Below are positions 5,621-14,269 of a stretch of DNA of 46,886 nt, in pieces; position 1 is the stretch's first letter, and every line of letters begins with the position of its first letter. Both the position numbers and the translations under genes were made by a program. The notes beneath the pieces were generated by a model, which ran no database searches, was not told the DNA's origin, and saw only the letters and a program-made list of their open reading frames with translations. The DNA comes from a virus. The stretch spans positions 1-46,886 of IMG/VR virus record IMGVR_UViG_3300003690_000025; one strand, 5' to 3'.

Positions 5621-7551
5621 ACGCACGAGAGCGATACCTAAAGGCGTGCGAGGAAGACTTTGCTTTCTTTGCCTCAAATGAGGTTTGGATTCGCCCCAAG
5701 TACAAAGTGAAGGGCGGCCTGACGCAGTTGGACCTTAACCCCGGCCAGCTCGTCCTGCACGAAACCATCGAGAGGGTGGAAAACGAAAACCAGGCCTTGT
5801 GGTTGCTGGTCCTTAAGCATAGGCAATGGGGGTCCTCTACCTTTTTCCAGGCCTGGACAATGTACCGCTGTCGGTTTGTGCCGTACACCCAGGCGCTGGT
5901 AATCGGTGACCGTGAGCGAACGACCCGTGGACTGATGGCCATGAATCGGCGCATGTGGGACAACTTCACACCGGCCATCCGAGATGATTGGGAGCGCACC
6001 ATCGAGCGGACGGATTCCTTCTATGAGTGGAACAACGGCTCTGTTCTGTCCATTGATACTGCCGGCCAGAGCCAGGCAGCTCGTGGCATGACGGCTGACC
6101 TTATTCATGGCTCCGAGGTGGCGTTTTGGCCCAACGGGGACCGCATTATCCCTGCTATGACATCCGCCTTGGCTGATGTATCAGGTGCCAGTTGCGTGCT
6201 TGAGTCTACCTCTGCGGGGCCGCATGGTATCTTTTGGGAGCTCTGGGACCAGGCAGACGACCCCTGGTCACAATGGAGACGTGTCTTCGTGCCCTGGAGC
6301 AGCCATCCGGAGTACGACGATACTGAGACCCTTGACCCGGAGCTCAGGGCGCTGGGAGAGCTGGCGTCTACGGGGGATAAAGAAGCCCTCAAGCAGCTAC
6401 GGAACCTGGACGAGAAGGAGTTTAACTGGCTGGTAAACGGCGAGCTAAACCTGGGTCAGATCTATTGGCGCAAGCGCACCATCGCTACACGGCTGATGGG
6501 CAAAGAAGAAGAGTTTTCTAGGGAATACCCACTCACAGCAGAAGATGCATTCAGAAGCAGCACTTACGACTTCCTCAACGATTACGGCGCAGGGCTGCAG
6601 CGAGAGCGGGAGAGCGATGAGTATGAGGTTTACGATGTTGTCTTGGAGGATATGTCCATTGCAGAAGCAGACAAAAAGCCATTCGAGTGTGACCCTGTCC
6701 TTAGCTTCCTCGACACCGAGCCCGACGAGAGAGAGGTGCCTATCAAACATTCCGATGGATGGGTGCACGTCTTTGAGGAGCCCGAAGAGAAGTCAGAGTA
6801 CATCATTGGCTGCGACCCAGCTGAAGGGACGGGCGGGGACAACTCGGCGTTCCTGGTTCGTACTGCAGGCAGAACAGTGGCCTGCGGATTTCGCAACGAT
6901 GTCTCAACTGACGTACTCGCCCTATACCTGGACGCTCTGGGCCGATGGTACAATAACGCGACAATCAATATCGAACGTGCCGGTGGTGGTCTCGCAGTCG
7001 TCAACAGCCTGATTCGGTTGGGCTACGGCAATCTGTATGGGACTGAGGCGTTCGATGAGTTTGGTGAATCGAAGGGCCGCAGGGTGGGGTTCACGCCCAC
7101 GGCGGAGTCGGTGCGGTCATTGTTGGCCATGTTCCGTCATGACCTGAACTCTGGGACATTCATCATGCGCCATCCGCGTTTGCTGAAAGAGTGTGGTTGG
7201 GTAAAGCGAATAGCTCGGAGAACATCAGACGAGAGCATCTCTTACTCTTGGCGTTGTCCCGGTAAGGGCAGGGCGCTCAAGGATGGCTTCAGATTGTCGG
7301 ACGACTTGTTTCGGGCGGCGGCTTTAACCACCATCCCATCGAGAGACAATGAGTGGTTCCGCGAGCTCGAACGGAAAAAGGTCTCTATGGGTGAGCCTGA
7401 CCGTTCTGTGATTAGCGATGTCAGGCTGCCGGAGTTCCACAACCCGCTGTTCGAGGAAGAGGTCGAGCATGTGGTGGTGTCGGATGGGACGTATGACCTG
7501 ATCGAATTAGAACCAGAGCTTGACGATGACTACGAAATGCCGTTACCGTAG
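5617..7551 (+). CDS. terL: Terminase large subunit
   Basis: A 644-residue packaging motor: ATPase plus nuclease. The N-terminal ATPase has a deviant Walker A, KHRQWGSST (residues about 68-76), and a Walker B-like HGSEVAFW. The C-terminal RNase H-like nuclease carries Asp400 (IGCDPAEGTGGDNSA), Glu453 (NIERAGGG) and Asp556 or Asp562/563 (DGFRLSDD). It drives ATP-dependent filling of the prohead through the portal and cuts concatemers. Length and motif order fit complete large terminases of podo- and myoviruses. Confidence 0.93.
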   Translation: MNARERYLKACEEDFAFFASNEVWIRPKYKVKGGLTQLDLNPGQLVLHETIERVENENQALWLLVLKHRQWGSSTFFQAWTMYRCRFVPYTQALVIGDRERTTRGLMAMNRRMWDNFTPAIRDDWERTIERTDSFYEWNNGSVLSIDTAGQSQAARGMTADLIHGSEVAFWPNGDRIIPAMTSALADVSGASCVLESTSAGPHGIFWELWDQADDPWSQWRRVFVPWSSHPEYDDTETLDPELRALGELASTGDKEALKQLRNLDEKEFNWLVNGELNLGQIYWRKRTIATRLMGKEEEFSREYPLTAEDAFRSSTYDFLNDYGAGLQRERESDEYEVYDVVLEDMSIAEADKKPFECDPVLSFLDTEPDEREVPIKHSDGWVHVFEEPEEKSEYIIGCDPAEGTGGDNSAFLVRTAGRTVACGFRNDVSTDVLALYLDALGRWYNNATINIERAGGGLAVVNSLIRLGYGNLYGTEAFDEFGESKGRRVGFTPTAESVRSLLAMFRHDLNSGTFIMRHPRLLKECGWVKRIARRTSDESISYSWRCPGKGRALKDGFRLSDDLFRAAALTTIPSRDNEWFRELERKKVSMGEPDRSVISDVRLPEFHNPLFEEEVEHVVVSDGTYDLIELEPELDDDYEMPLP

Positions 7552-7559
7552 GTGGCGTT

Positions 7560-7763
7560 ATGGTGGAACTAGTTTACCTTGCAATGTTATTGGTTGTGGG
7601 TCATGTCGCATCGATTTATTTCATAATGCGCGGCATGGCACGTATAGCTGAAGAAAACCGCAAAGTTGTCTTGGAGCGTGAAAACACAGAACGGCTTCTC
7701 TATGCCAAAGGCCCAGACCTGGGGACCGATCAAGACGGCGAAGACTATTACGCGGTGATGTGA
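7560..7763 (+). CDS. Small single-span membrane protein
   Basis: 67 residues with one N-terminal membrane helix (LVYLAMLLVVGHVASIYFIM) followed by a charged helix and an acidic tail. It lies between the terminase and a glycine-rich protein in the morphogenesis operon. No family recognised. It could be a small virion or membrane protein; a pinholin-like role is conceivable but unsupported. Confidence 0.6.
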   Translation: MVELVYLAMLLVVGHVASIYFIMRGMARIAEENRKVVLERENTERLLYAKGPDLGTDQDGEDYYAVM

Positions 7764-8800
7764 CTGTGATAAACAGCAACCAAAAGAGAGCTGTCCAGCC
7801 AGTAAAAAACAAGAGTCTGGATGAGTGGGATAAGCTCACCAATCTGGTTATAGATTTAGCCGTTCCGCTGGTGGGCACGGCCATAGCAGGCCCTGCTGGT
7901 GGGGTTTTGGCAGAGCTTGGGCTGTCTGCGAAGGTTGCCGGCATTACCGCCAGTGTTTTGGGCTATGCTACAGCCAGTGCGGCTGGAGAGGCGACAAAGG
8001 GGGCTGTCAGCGGAGAGCCGCTTGACCCAGACCGAATCAGCGAAGGGGCGCTGTATGGCGGTGCTATGGGTGGAATAGGGGCAGCAAAGCTGGCGTTGAA
8101 GGGCAAGCTTTTGACGCAGATAAGAGCGGAAGAGATGCTTGAAAAGAAAACTATGGAAGATAAGCTGAAGGCCATTGCTCCCCCGATGGACCCACCGAAA
8201 GCAACAGGTGACGCGCTTGGAGATCGGGCTGTCCTTCAGAACTGGGATCAGAGACAGATCGACATGGACGCGAAAAGATACGGCGTTCGCCCCGGTGGGC
8301 TCAGAGGCACAAGGTTGCCGGAAAGGGTGGCCGAGCTGGCGGGACCGCCAACCAGGGACATTTTAGGATCAGTAGAAGAAAATCGAATAACACCAAGAAG
8401 TGGCCGCATGACGACAGACAGCGGTTTGCTGTTAGACCTGCCTACCCGCAGCGGGGAAGGCCGGGGGGCCACCCCCAGCGCCAGGATGCGAAACTACCTG
8501 ACCGCCACCAACGAAGGCGAGGAGAGGCTCAGAAACCTCACCGCAGCGGCTGGCTGGCGGACAACCCCGGAGCAGCCGATGGGTGGCGAGATGGCACGAG
8601 TAGACCCGCGAGTGGCTGGACCAACAACACCAAGCCTTGACTTTGGCATGACGGCGGAGGACTTTGGCGTGTCAGAGGAAGATTTCCTTGACGCTATTTC
8701 TCCAGACCCGCTAGACATGGACGCCTGGGGCGAAAAGTTCTGGGAAAGGCTTGAGAGCCAGATTATGGTTTCGCCGCCACGACAAGCACCAAGGCCTTAA
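7760..8800 (+). CDS. Glycine-rich putative virion protein
   Basis: A 346-residue protein starting at GTG 7760 that overlaps the preceding stop. Residues about 30-75 form a hydrophobic glycine/alanine-rich stretch (GTAIAGPAGGVLAELG) of the glycine-zipper type that could insert in a membrane. The remainder is proline- and charge-rich and probably partly disordered. Its position between terminase and portal suggests a minor virion or ejection protein. No family recognised. Confidence 0.6.
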   Translation: MTVINSNQKRAVQPVKNKSLDEWDKLTNLVIDLAVPLVGTAIAGPAGGVLAELGLSAKVAGITASVLGYATASAAGEATKGAVSGEPLDPDRISEGALYGGAMGGIGAAKLALKGKLLTQIRAEEMLEKKTMEDKLKAIAPPMDPPKATGDALGDRAVLQNWDQRQIDMDAKRYGVRPGGLRGTRLPERVAELAGPPTRDILGSVEENRITPRSGRMTTDSGLLLDLPTRSGEGRGATPSARMRNYLTATNEGEERLRNLTAAAGWRTTPEQPMGGEMARVDPRVAGPTTPSLDFGMTAEDFGVSEEDFLDAISPDPLDMDAWGEKFWERLESQIMVSPPRQAPRP

Positions 8801-8814
8801 ATACAGAGTCAAAA

Positions 8815-10806
8815 ATGGCAACGAAAAAGGCCGATATAAAAAAACAAGAAGCCCAGGACAAGCTCATCAGCATGGTCGAGGCCAAGCTTGAGCACTGCCT
8901 GAAAATGAAGGCCGGTCGGATGGAGGAGGCTCTCACGGCCCTCTTGGCATATGCCGGCTACTCCATCGACACAATCAGGGCCTACACAGCGAAAAACCAA
9001 CAGTCCACGGCCTTGCCGCGCTGGTTTGAGGACAGGGTAGTTCTCAACGTGCTGCAGCCAATTGCCAGGACTGCAGCTGCTATTATCACATCAAACAACC
9101 CGGTCTGGCTTGTTGAGCCAGCAGGGGATACTGCAGAGAAGCGCCAGGCTGCCAGAGGCGTACAGGCTATGCTCGACTGGTTCTACAGAACAAACGAGAT
9201 GCCGAACGTGCTCGACGAAGTAATGCTCCGCGCTGTCCTCATCGGCTATGCTGGCGTGTATGTTGACTGGGACAGCCAGGTGGGGGCCGGGGACTTCAAG
9301 GATGAGAACTATGGCCGAAACGGCTGGTTCATGTGTGAGCCCGTGGATATCTTCTCGTGGCACCATGAGCCGGGCGTCGGTGATGAGAGCCGTGCGCATT
9401 GGGGTATCCGTGAGACCACGATGCACATTGAAGAGGCTAGGTTGTACTTTAACAACCCAAACATTGAGCCGAACAAGGCTGATGATGACCAGGGCGATAC
9501 CGTGCGCCGGCATCTCAAGCTTGTTACGGAGTCTGAGGGCATAGACTACAGTGAGGCTGGCGAGACGGACAGGGTTCGCATTCTCCAGTATTATCAGAAG
9601 CCTGGTTATGCTTTCCCGAAAGGTCTCGAGATTATCATTGCTGGCAATCAGGTTGTAGAATATGACGAGAAGCTGCTGGGTGGCGAGTTCCCCGTCTATA
9701 TGATGCGATACATGCTGGAGCCGCACCGTGACTACGGCGCGGGTCTCGGGACCTCACTTATCCAGCTGCAGCGTGACTTGAGCTTGACCTGGAACGGGTA
9801 TAGAGCTCGTCGCGACCAGGAGATAATGCCTCCGTGGCTGGTCCCGAAAGGCGCTTTAACGCGCCCAATCAACACAAGACCGAAGGCCTTGAATGAGTAT
9901 AACGCTAGGGCTGGTGCTCCACAGCCGATTCGCATGGACCCATTGAGCCATGTGGTCGGTGGGTTTGCGGAGACGACTGTCGGTATGATGGAGTACGTCT
10001 CTGGCATCAACGACAGCTCCAGGGGTGAGGCCCCTACGTCTAACGCAACAGGCCGCCTTACAGCGTTCTTAGCGGAGCTCGACAATCGCCGGTTAGCACC
10101 AACGGTGCGCCAGGCTACCCGAATGCTGCAGCGTGTTGGAAAGAGGATGATTCGTTTGTGGCAGGAGTTTGGTAGTGAGACGGTGATATTGAATGTTATT
10201 GGTCGTGGCCATGCTGCGGAGATAGCGGAGATCCGCAAGGCCGATCTTGTGTACAACGACATTGACGTGGACGTGGCCAGCATGATGCCGAGGACCCAAC
10301 CGCTGCGGCAGGAGACTATATTGAACCTGTTGCAGATGGGCGTTATTACGCAGGAGCAGGCGCTGAAGTCGCTTGAGTTTGGCGGGTTTGAGGAGGCTGT
10401 CGGCATCCGCTCAACAGAGGCTCTTAATGCTCGCGCAGAGAACGCGGAGTTGTCAGACCTCATGATTGACCCAGAGGAAATTGAGGTTCTTCCTTACGAG
10501 GACCATGACGCTCACCTCCGAGAACATATCGAATTTGTCCTCACCAACCAACCGGCTATTGATATTCGACAGCGATTCGACCAGCACATTTCTCAGCACA
10601 AGGCTATGGTCCAGCAGGCCTCCGCAGAGGCCCAGGCTATGGCTGCCCAGGCTGAAGGCGGTGCAGGCCCCACCCCTGGTGGCCCTCCGGTGATTGAGGG
10701 GGCCTTGGCTGAGACTGGTGGTTTGCCATCTGCAATGGTCCAGGTTGAAGAGCCTGGGGTTGACAAAGTCGCTGAAGAGGAACTAGCATCATTGGCTGGA
10801 CTATAA
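8815..10806 (+). CDS. Portal protein
   Basis: A 663-residue protein placed between the terminase and the scaffold, the standard place for the portal. The N-terminal half has the usual mixed fold (RWFEDRVVLNVLQPIARTAAA; VYVDWDSQVG; a WHHEPG segment). A central PHRDYGAGLGTSLIQLQRDL region precedes the stem, and a long helical C-terminus ends in an alanine/glutamine-rich tail. It forms the dodecameric ring through which DNA is packaged and ejected. The length fits podoviral portals, but the call rests on context plus overall pattern rather than one diagnostic motif. Confidence 0.8.
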   Translation: MATKKADIKKQEAQDKLISMVEAKLEHCLKMKAGRMEEALTALLAYAGYSIDTIRAYTAKNQQSTALPRWFEDRVVLNVLQPIARTAAAIITSNNPVWLVEPAGDTAEKRQAARGVQAMLDWFYRTNEMPNVLDEVMLRAVLIGYAGVYVDWDSQVGAGDFKDENYGRNGWFMCEPVDIFSWHHEPGVGDESRAHWGIRETTMHIEEARLYFNNPNIEPNKADDDQGDTVRRHLKLVTESEGIDYSEAGETDRVRILQYYQKPGYAFPKGLEIIIAGNQVVEYDEKLLGGEFPVYMMRYMLEPHRDYGAGLGTSLIQLQRDLSLTWNGYRARRDQEIMPPWLVPKGALTRPINTRPKALNEYNARAGAPQPIRMDPLSHVVGGFAETTVGMMEYVSGINDSSRGEAPTSNATGRLTAFLAELDNRRLAPTVRQATRMLQRVGKRMIRLWQEFGSETVILNVIGRGHAAEIAEIRKADLVYNDIDVDVASMMPRTQPLRQETILNLLQMGVITQEQALKSLEFGGFEEAVGIRSTEALNARAENAELSDLMIDPEEIEVLPYEDHDAHLREHIEFVLTNQPAIDIRQRFDQHISQHKAMVQQASAEAQAMAAQAEGGAGPTPGGPPVIEGALAETGGLPSAMVQVEEPGVDKVAEEELASLAGL

Positions 10807-10816
10807 GGAGAGTATA

Positions 10817-11572
10817 ATGGCTGAACAACAGGAACTACTTCCGGAAGAAGGGCTGGCCCAGGCTGGGGCGGCTCCTGTTGAAGATATGGTAGCAGATGCT
10901 GCTATGGCTGTTGCTCCAGAAATGGCTGGAGAGGTTGCCCCACCGCCCGATGGTTTGGGTGATCTAGACCAGCTTTTGAGTGAGATTGACGCTGTACAAG
11001 GAGATCAACCGCAAGCTGAAGCCCCGCAAGGGAACCGTGCGTCGATGTTGGACGAGTTTAAACGGGCTCGCGACCAACTACGACAAGATGAAGAGTTTGA
11101 ATCTCAAGATTCTATCACGAAAAAGTTCCAAAATATTGAGCAGGAGCTCGCCCGTCTCAAGCAAGAGAAGGAAGTTCTGGCTGCTCAAAAAACGCGAGAC
11201 AACATCAACACAAGCATTAACGCGCATGTGCATGATGCTTTGTCTCGCTTAGAGCTGCAAGGCGATTCCGGACTGGCCAAGGGCTTTTCCAGGGTCGTAG
11301 CAGAATGTGCGATGGTGGCTGTAGCTAAACAACAGGCAAGAACTGGAAGCAACAACATAGATCCGGCTGTAATTGGTCAGGTCGTCCGTGGTTATTCCAA
11401 GATTGTCGAGCGTTTAGGCAAAGAGTTTGCGGCGAGAGAAACTGCCAAACAACGACGTGCCCCTGCTGGCGCTACCAAAGCACCCACAGCACCCTCGAAG
11501 GCCGTGGGTGATATGTCTGAAAACGAGTTCGAGGCTGCGGTCTCGGCTGCATTCAAAGCACTAGCAGGATAG
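10817..11572 (+). CDS. Scaffolding protein
   Basis: A 251-residue protein with an acidic N-terminus rich in E, P and A, a central coiled coil (KKFQNIEQELARLKQEKEVLAAQK), and a basic C-terminal region before a short helical end. Position between portal and capsid, low complexity and charge pattern are typical of internal scaffolds that direct prohead assembly and are then lost. The ribosome site AAGGAG is strong, as expected for an abundant protein. Confidence 0.8.
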   Translation: MAEQQELLPEEGLAQAGAAPVEDMVADAAMAVAPEMAGEVAPPPDGLGDLDQLLSEIDAVQGDQPQAEAPQGNRASMLDEFKRARDQLRQDEEFESQDSITKKFQNIEQELARLKQEKEVLAAQKTRDNINTSINAHVHDALSRLELQGDSGLAKGFSRVVAECAMVAVAKQQARTGSNNIDPAVIGQVVRGYSKIVERLGKEFAARETAKQRRAPAGATKAPTAPSKAVGDMSENEFEAAVSAAFKALAG

Positions 11573-11582
11573 GAGATTTTAG

Positions 11583-13079
11583 ATGGCCACAGCTTCATTT
11601 TCGGGTAATTCCTCACTCGATCTGGCAGCGATCAACGACATTCTGACGACATATTATATCCCACGTATGTTCGAGCAGATTAAAGTTGAGACCCCCAGTT
11701 ACGAGTTTTTTAAGGATCAATCAGCAGGTATCGATTGGGGTCCGGGTAATACCGCGACTTTCTACACACGTAAGAAGGCGAAACGAGCCGTAGTCGGTGG
11801 TAATATGGGGCGCTTGCCGAAAGGCGGGACACCCTCATGGACCAAGCACGAGTTTGAATACCCGGTATTCCGCGTGCTGATGTCTTTCCTTTGGGACGCT
11901 CGTCTCAAGGGTAGCCACGAGCGCTACATCAAGTCGATGATCGAAGATTCGATTCGTGACGCCAAGCAAGAGTATACCCGTCGTTTCAACACCTACCTTT
12001 ATGGTGGGTCGCGTGACAAGGTTGCGTCTGCTCACTCTGCGGCGCTTTTCCATGACAGCGCAACGGATGTTTATGGTAAGACCTGTATTGTTGGTCTTCT
12101 CCAGGAAGCATCCGTGGACGCTAGCGCGGAGATTAAGGTCAAGCATCCGTGGACAGACGGCGGCGGAGCTCATCTTCCGTATGGCGGCCAGTGGCTTCAG
12201 GCCGGCGACTACGTTATGGTCGTTGGTAATGTCTTGGCAAATGCTGATGATCAGTATGTGCATCACAAGATTAAAACTGTAGACCGCAGCACTTACAGCA
12301 GCGGCTATGCCACAATTACGCTGGAAAACAACATGGGCGATGTTTTTCCGGTTGGCTCGCCAATCTACTTCAGTTCACCGGAAACCCTTGCGGATGTGCA
12401 AACCCGTTCTGGCGGAGTAGGCGGCGCTACGTTCAGCGACACTTCGTGGGAGCTTTCTGACTACGCTTCCGAGTTCCTGGGATTGGCAAACTTCCTTGAA
12501 GACAATTCCGTCTTTGGGACGACGCGGCAGTCTGCGGGTGGCACGGACGAGTACTGGGACAGTGTAATCCACACTGGTGCCAATGCTGGTGGTGCTGCTG
12601 GTACGGCTCAGGCCCTTACTTATGAGCGTCTTGACGCATTGCTTCTTGAGTCGAGTGAGTTATTCTTCACCCGGCCCAACATGGCAATGATGCAGTCTGG
12701 TATGTTCCATGAGTTCTTAGCGCTTGCGGAGGCTAACCATGCCTTCTTCAACCAGCAAACGCTTCAGCCTGGGCATCAGCCTGGTATCAACAAGAACTAT
12801 ACGACAGTGAAGGCAACCATGGGTGCTGGAGATCTCAATATCCTTGTAGATCCTTATTGCCCCCATGAGACCATCATCTGCTGCAACACTGACGACATGG
12901 GTTATGCAACCCTGCAAGGGCTCAGTGAAGCAGGCGAGGATGGAAAGTTCCTTCGTCATATCGCTGGAGATTACGATGAATGGCACGGTTGGCTCCGATG
13001 GGCCGGCCAGTTCGTCACGTACTCCCCTGCGAACGTGTCGTGTCTGAAGGACATCACCCAGTCCATCGTGGCTCTGTAA
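11583..13079 (+). CDS. Major capsid protein
   Basis: A 498-residue protein directly after the scaffold with a strong AGGAGA site and followed by a terminator, all typical of the major head protein. It has an N-terminal helix (LDLAAINDILTTYYIPRMFEQIKVE), an exposed loop with TFYTRKKAKRAVVGGNMG, a long helix (YIKSMIEDSIRDAKQEYTRR), and later beta-rich segments, in line with an HK97-type fold. I see no cleavable propeptide. The call rests on context and length more than on a single motif. Confidence 0.85.
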   Translation: MATASFSGNSSLDLAAINDILTTYYIPRMFEQIKVETPSYEFFKDQSAGIDWGPGNTATFYTRKKAKRAVVGGNMGRLPKGGTPSWTKHEFEYPVFRVLMSFLWDARLKGSHERYIKSMIEDSIRDAKQEYTRRFNTYLYGGSRDKVASAHSAALFHDSATDVYGKTCIVGLLQEASVDASAEIKVKHPWTDGGGAHLPYGGQWLQAGDYVMVVGNVLANADDQYVHHKIKTVDRSTYSSGYATITLENNMGDVFPVGSPIYFSSPETLADVQTRSGGVGGATFSDTSWELSDYASEFLGLANFLEDNSVFGTTRQSAGGTDEYWDSVIHTGANAGGAAGTAQALTYERLDALLLESSELFFTRPNMAMMQSGMFHEFLALAEANHAFFNQQTLQPGHQPGINKNYTTVKATMGAGDLNILVDPYCPHETIICCNTDDMGYATLQGLSEAGEDGKFLRHIAGDYDEWHGWLRWAGQFVTYSPANVSCLKDITQSIVAL

Positions 13080-13107
13080 CATCGCTCCCTCCTCGAGTGA
13101 TCAAAAA

Positions 13108-13146
13108 GGGGGGCTCCAGCTCAGTTTGGAGTCCCTCTTTTTTCTT
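13108..13146 (+). terminator. Intrinsic terminator after the capsid gene
   Basis: A stem of about 11 bp (13108-13118 with 13127-13137, including G-U pairs), an 8 nt loop, then TTTTTTCTT. It lies between the capsid stop and the next gene and would trim or attenuate transcripts, giving more capsid than downstream tail mRNA. Confidence 0.85.
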
Positions 13147-13156
13147 ATGAGAAAAA

Positions 13157-13552
13157 ATGTACTCCTTTGACATTGAAGACCCAAAGCCATTTCAACTACC
13201 ACCGCTTACTGCACCGCCGACGTACTTCTCTGGAGCGTTGCCTAGAGATATCATCCGCGCACTGAAAAGACTTGATAGGCGGCTAGAGCTTAAATGGTCC
13301 CCAAGGTTTGAGTGTTGGGAAGTGTGGCACGAGCGGAACGGCAAGCGTTATCCGTTCTACCGGCATACCGCTCCTGACGGTCGTTATTTAGAGGCAGACA
13401 CTCGTTTGCTAAAGCAGGTCATCAGCCGGGCCATGTGGACCGCGTTTGGCCAGAACCATCTGAGAAGGTCGAAGCAGATGGTTGTTGATAATGCTAGCAT
13501 TGAACCAAACCGAGACCCTGAACAAGTGGCCTGGGAAATGATGCGGAGGTAG
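13157..13552 (+). CDS. Hypothetical virion-region protein
   Basis: 131 residues: a proline-rich N-terminus (PFQLPPLTAPPTYF) and a compact domain with FECWEVWHERNGKRYPFYRH. No family recognised. It follows the capsid terminator and precedes the head-tail adaptor by 3 nt, so it is likely a minor head or tail component. The ribosome site is weak. Confidence 0.6.
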   Translation: MYSFDIEDPKPFQLPPLTAPPTYFSGALPRDIIRALKRLDRRLELKWSPRFECWEVWHERNGKRYPFYRHTAPDGRYLEADTRLLKQVISRAMWTAFGQNHLRRSKQMVVDNASIEPNRDPEQVAWEMMRR

Positions 13553-13555
13553 CTA

Positions 13556-14269
13556 ATGGATTTGGGAACCGCACGCTCGCTCTTGAGACAGATGTTGGGC
13601 GATCAATCGCAGAGCGTTTGGAGCGACAGCGATTTGAACTCGTTCCTGAATCGGGCCAACATCCGCATTCACAGGCGGTTGGTGATTGAGCAGCCCGAGC
13701 TCGCTACCACGATATATCTCTGGGACTTCACAGCCAACTCTGAGGAGCTTCCAATACAAGGGACATCGGCAAGCGTGCCGGGTGGTACTGTGAGAGATAC
13801 TGCTGGAACAGCGGTAGACCCTATCATCTCGATAGAGCGCCTGTTCTGGAAGAGAAGCGGGCTTACCTCCTACCACAGCCTGCCTATCCGCAGCCTGGAC
13901 GACATGGAGGAGCTGACAGCCGGCTCCAATATAGCCTACGACCTTTTGTCGGTGATCCCCGCTGTAGCCGGAGGCATCTCTGCCTATGTCATAGACGCAT
14001 ATACAAAACTGCTCATCCGCCCTACACCGCAGTTCAACATGGTGATTAAGGGCTACGTGAATACCGATATAAGTGAGACCGCTCTATCTTCAGACTCGTC
14101 GGACCTTCTCAACGGGAAGTTCTTGCCGCTCCACGATGCCGTAATGCACGACGCAGGCTTCATGGCGACCTTTAAGGATGAGAGCCTGCGGCAAGAGTTC
14201 TTAATGCAACGTGAAGACGTGATGCAGCTTCACACCCAACGGGCGCTTACGAACCGTGAGGCGTACTAA
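13556..14269 (+). CDS. Head-tail adaptor (tail tubular A-like)
   Basis: A 237-residue protein with GGAGG ahead of ATG 13556. It begins with the pattern of podoviral adaptor proteins: TARSLLRQMLGDQSQSVWSDSD then LNSFLNRANIRIHRR, with a central PIISIERLFWKRSG and a late LPLHDAVMHDAGFMA helix. These proteins form the ring under the portal. It is followed with no gap by the nozzle-like protein, matching the adaptor-nozzle order of many short-tailed phages. Confidence 0.7.
   Translation: MDLGTARSLLRQMLGDQSQSVWSDSDLNSFLNRANIRIHRRLVIEQPELATTIYLWDFTANSEELPIQGTSASVPGGTVRDTAGTAVDPIISIERLFWKRSGLTSYHSLPIRSLDDMEELTAGSNIAYDLLSVIPAVAGGISAYVIDAYTKLLIRPTPQFNMVIKGYVNTDISETALSSDSSDLLNGKFLPLHDAVMHDAGFMATFKDESLRQEFLMQREDVMQLHTQRALTNREAY

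Noticed and set aside
9732-10463. Reverse frame (243 codons) opposite the portal gene
   Set aside because: Serine/isoleucine-rich shadow; portal codon use and operon context favour the forward frame.
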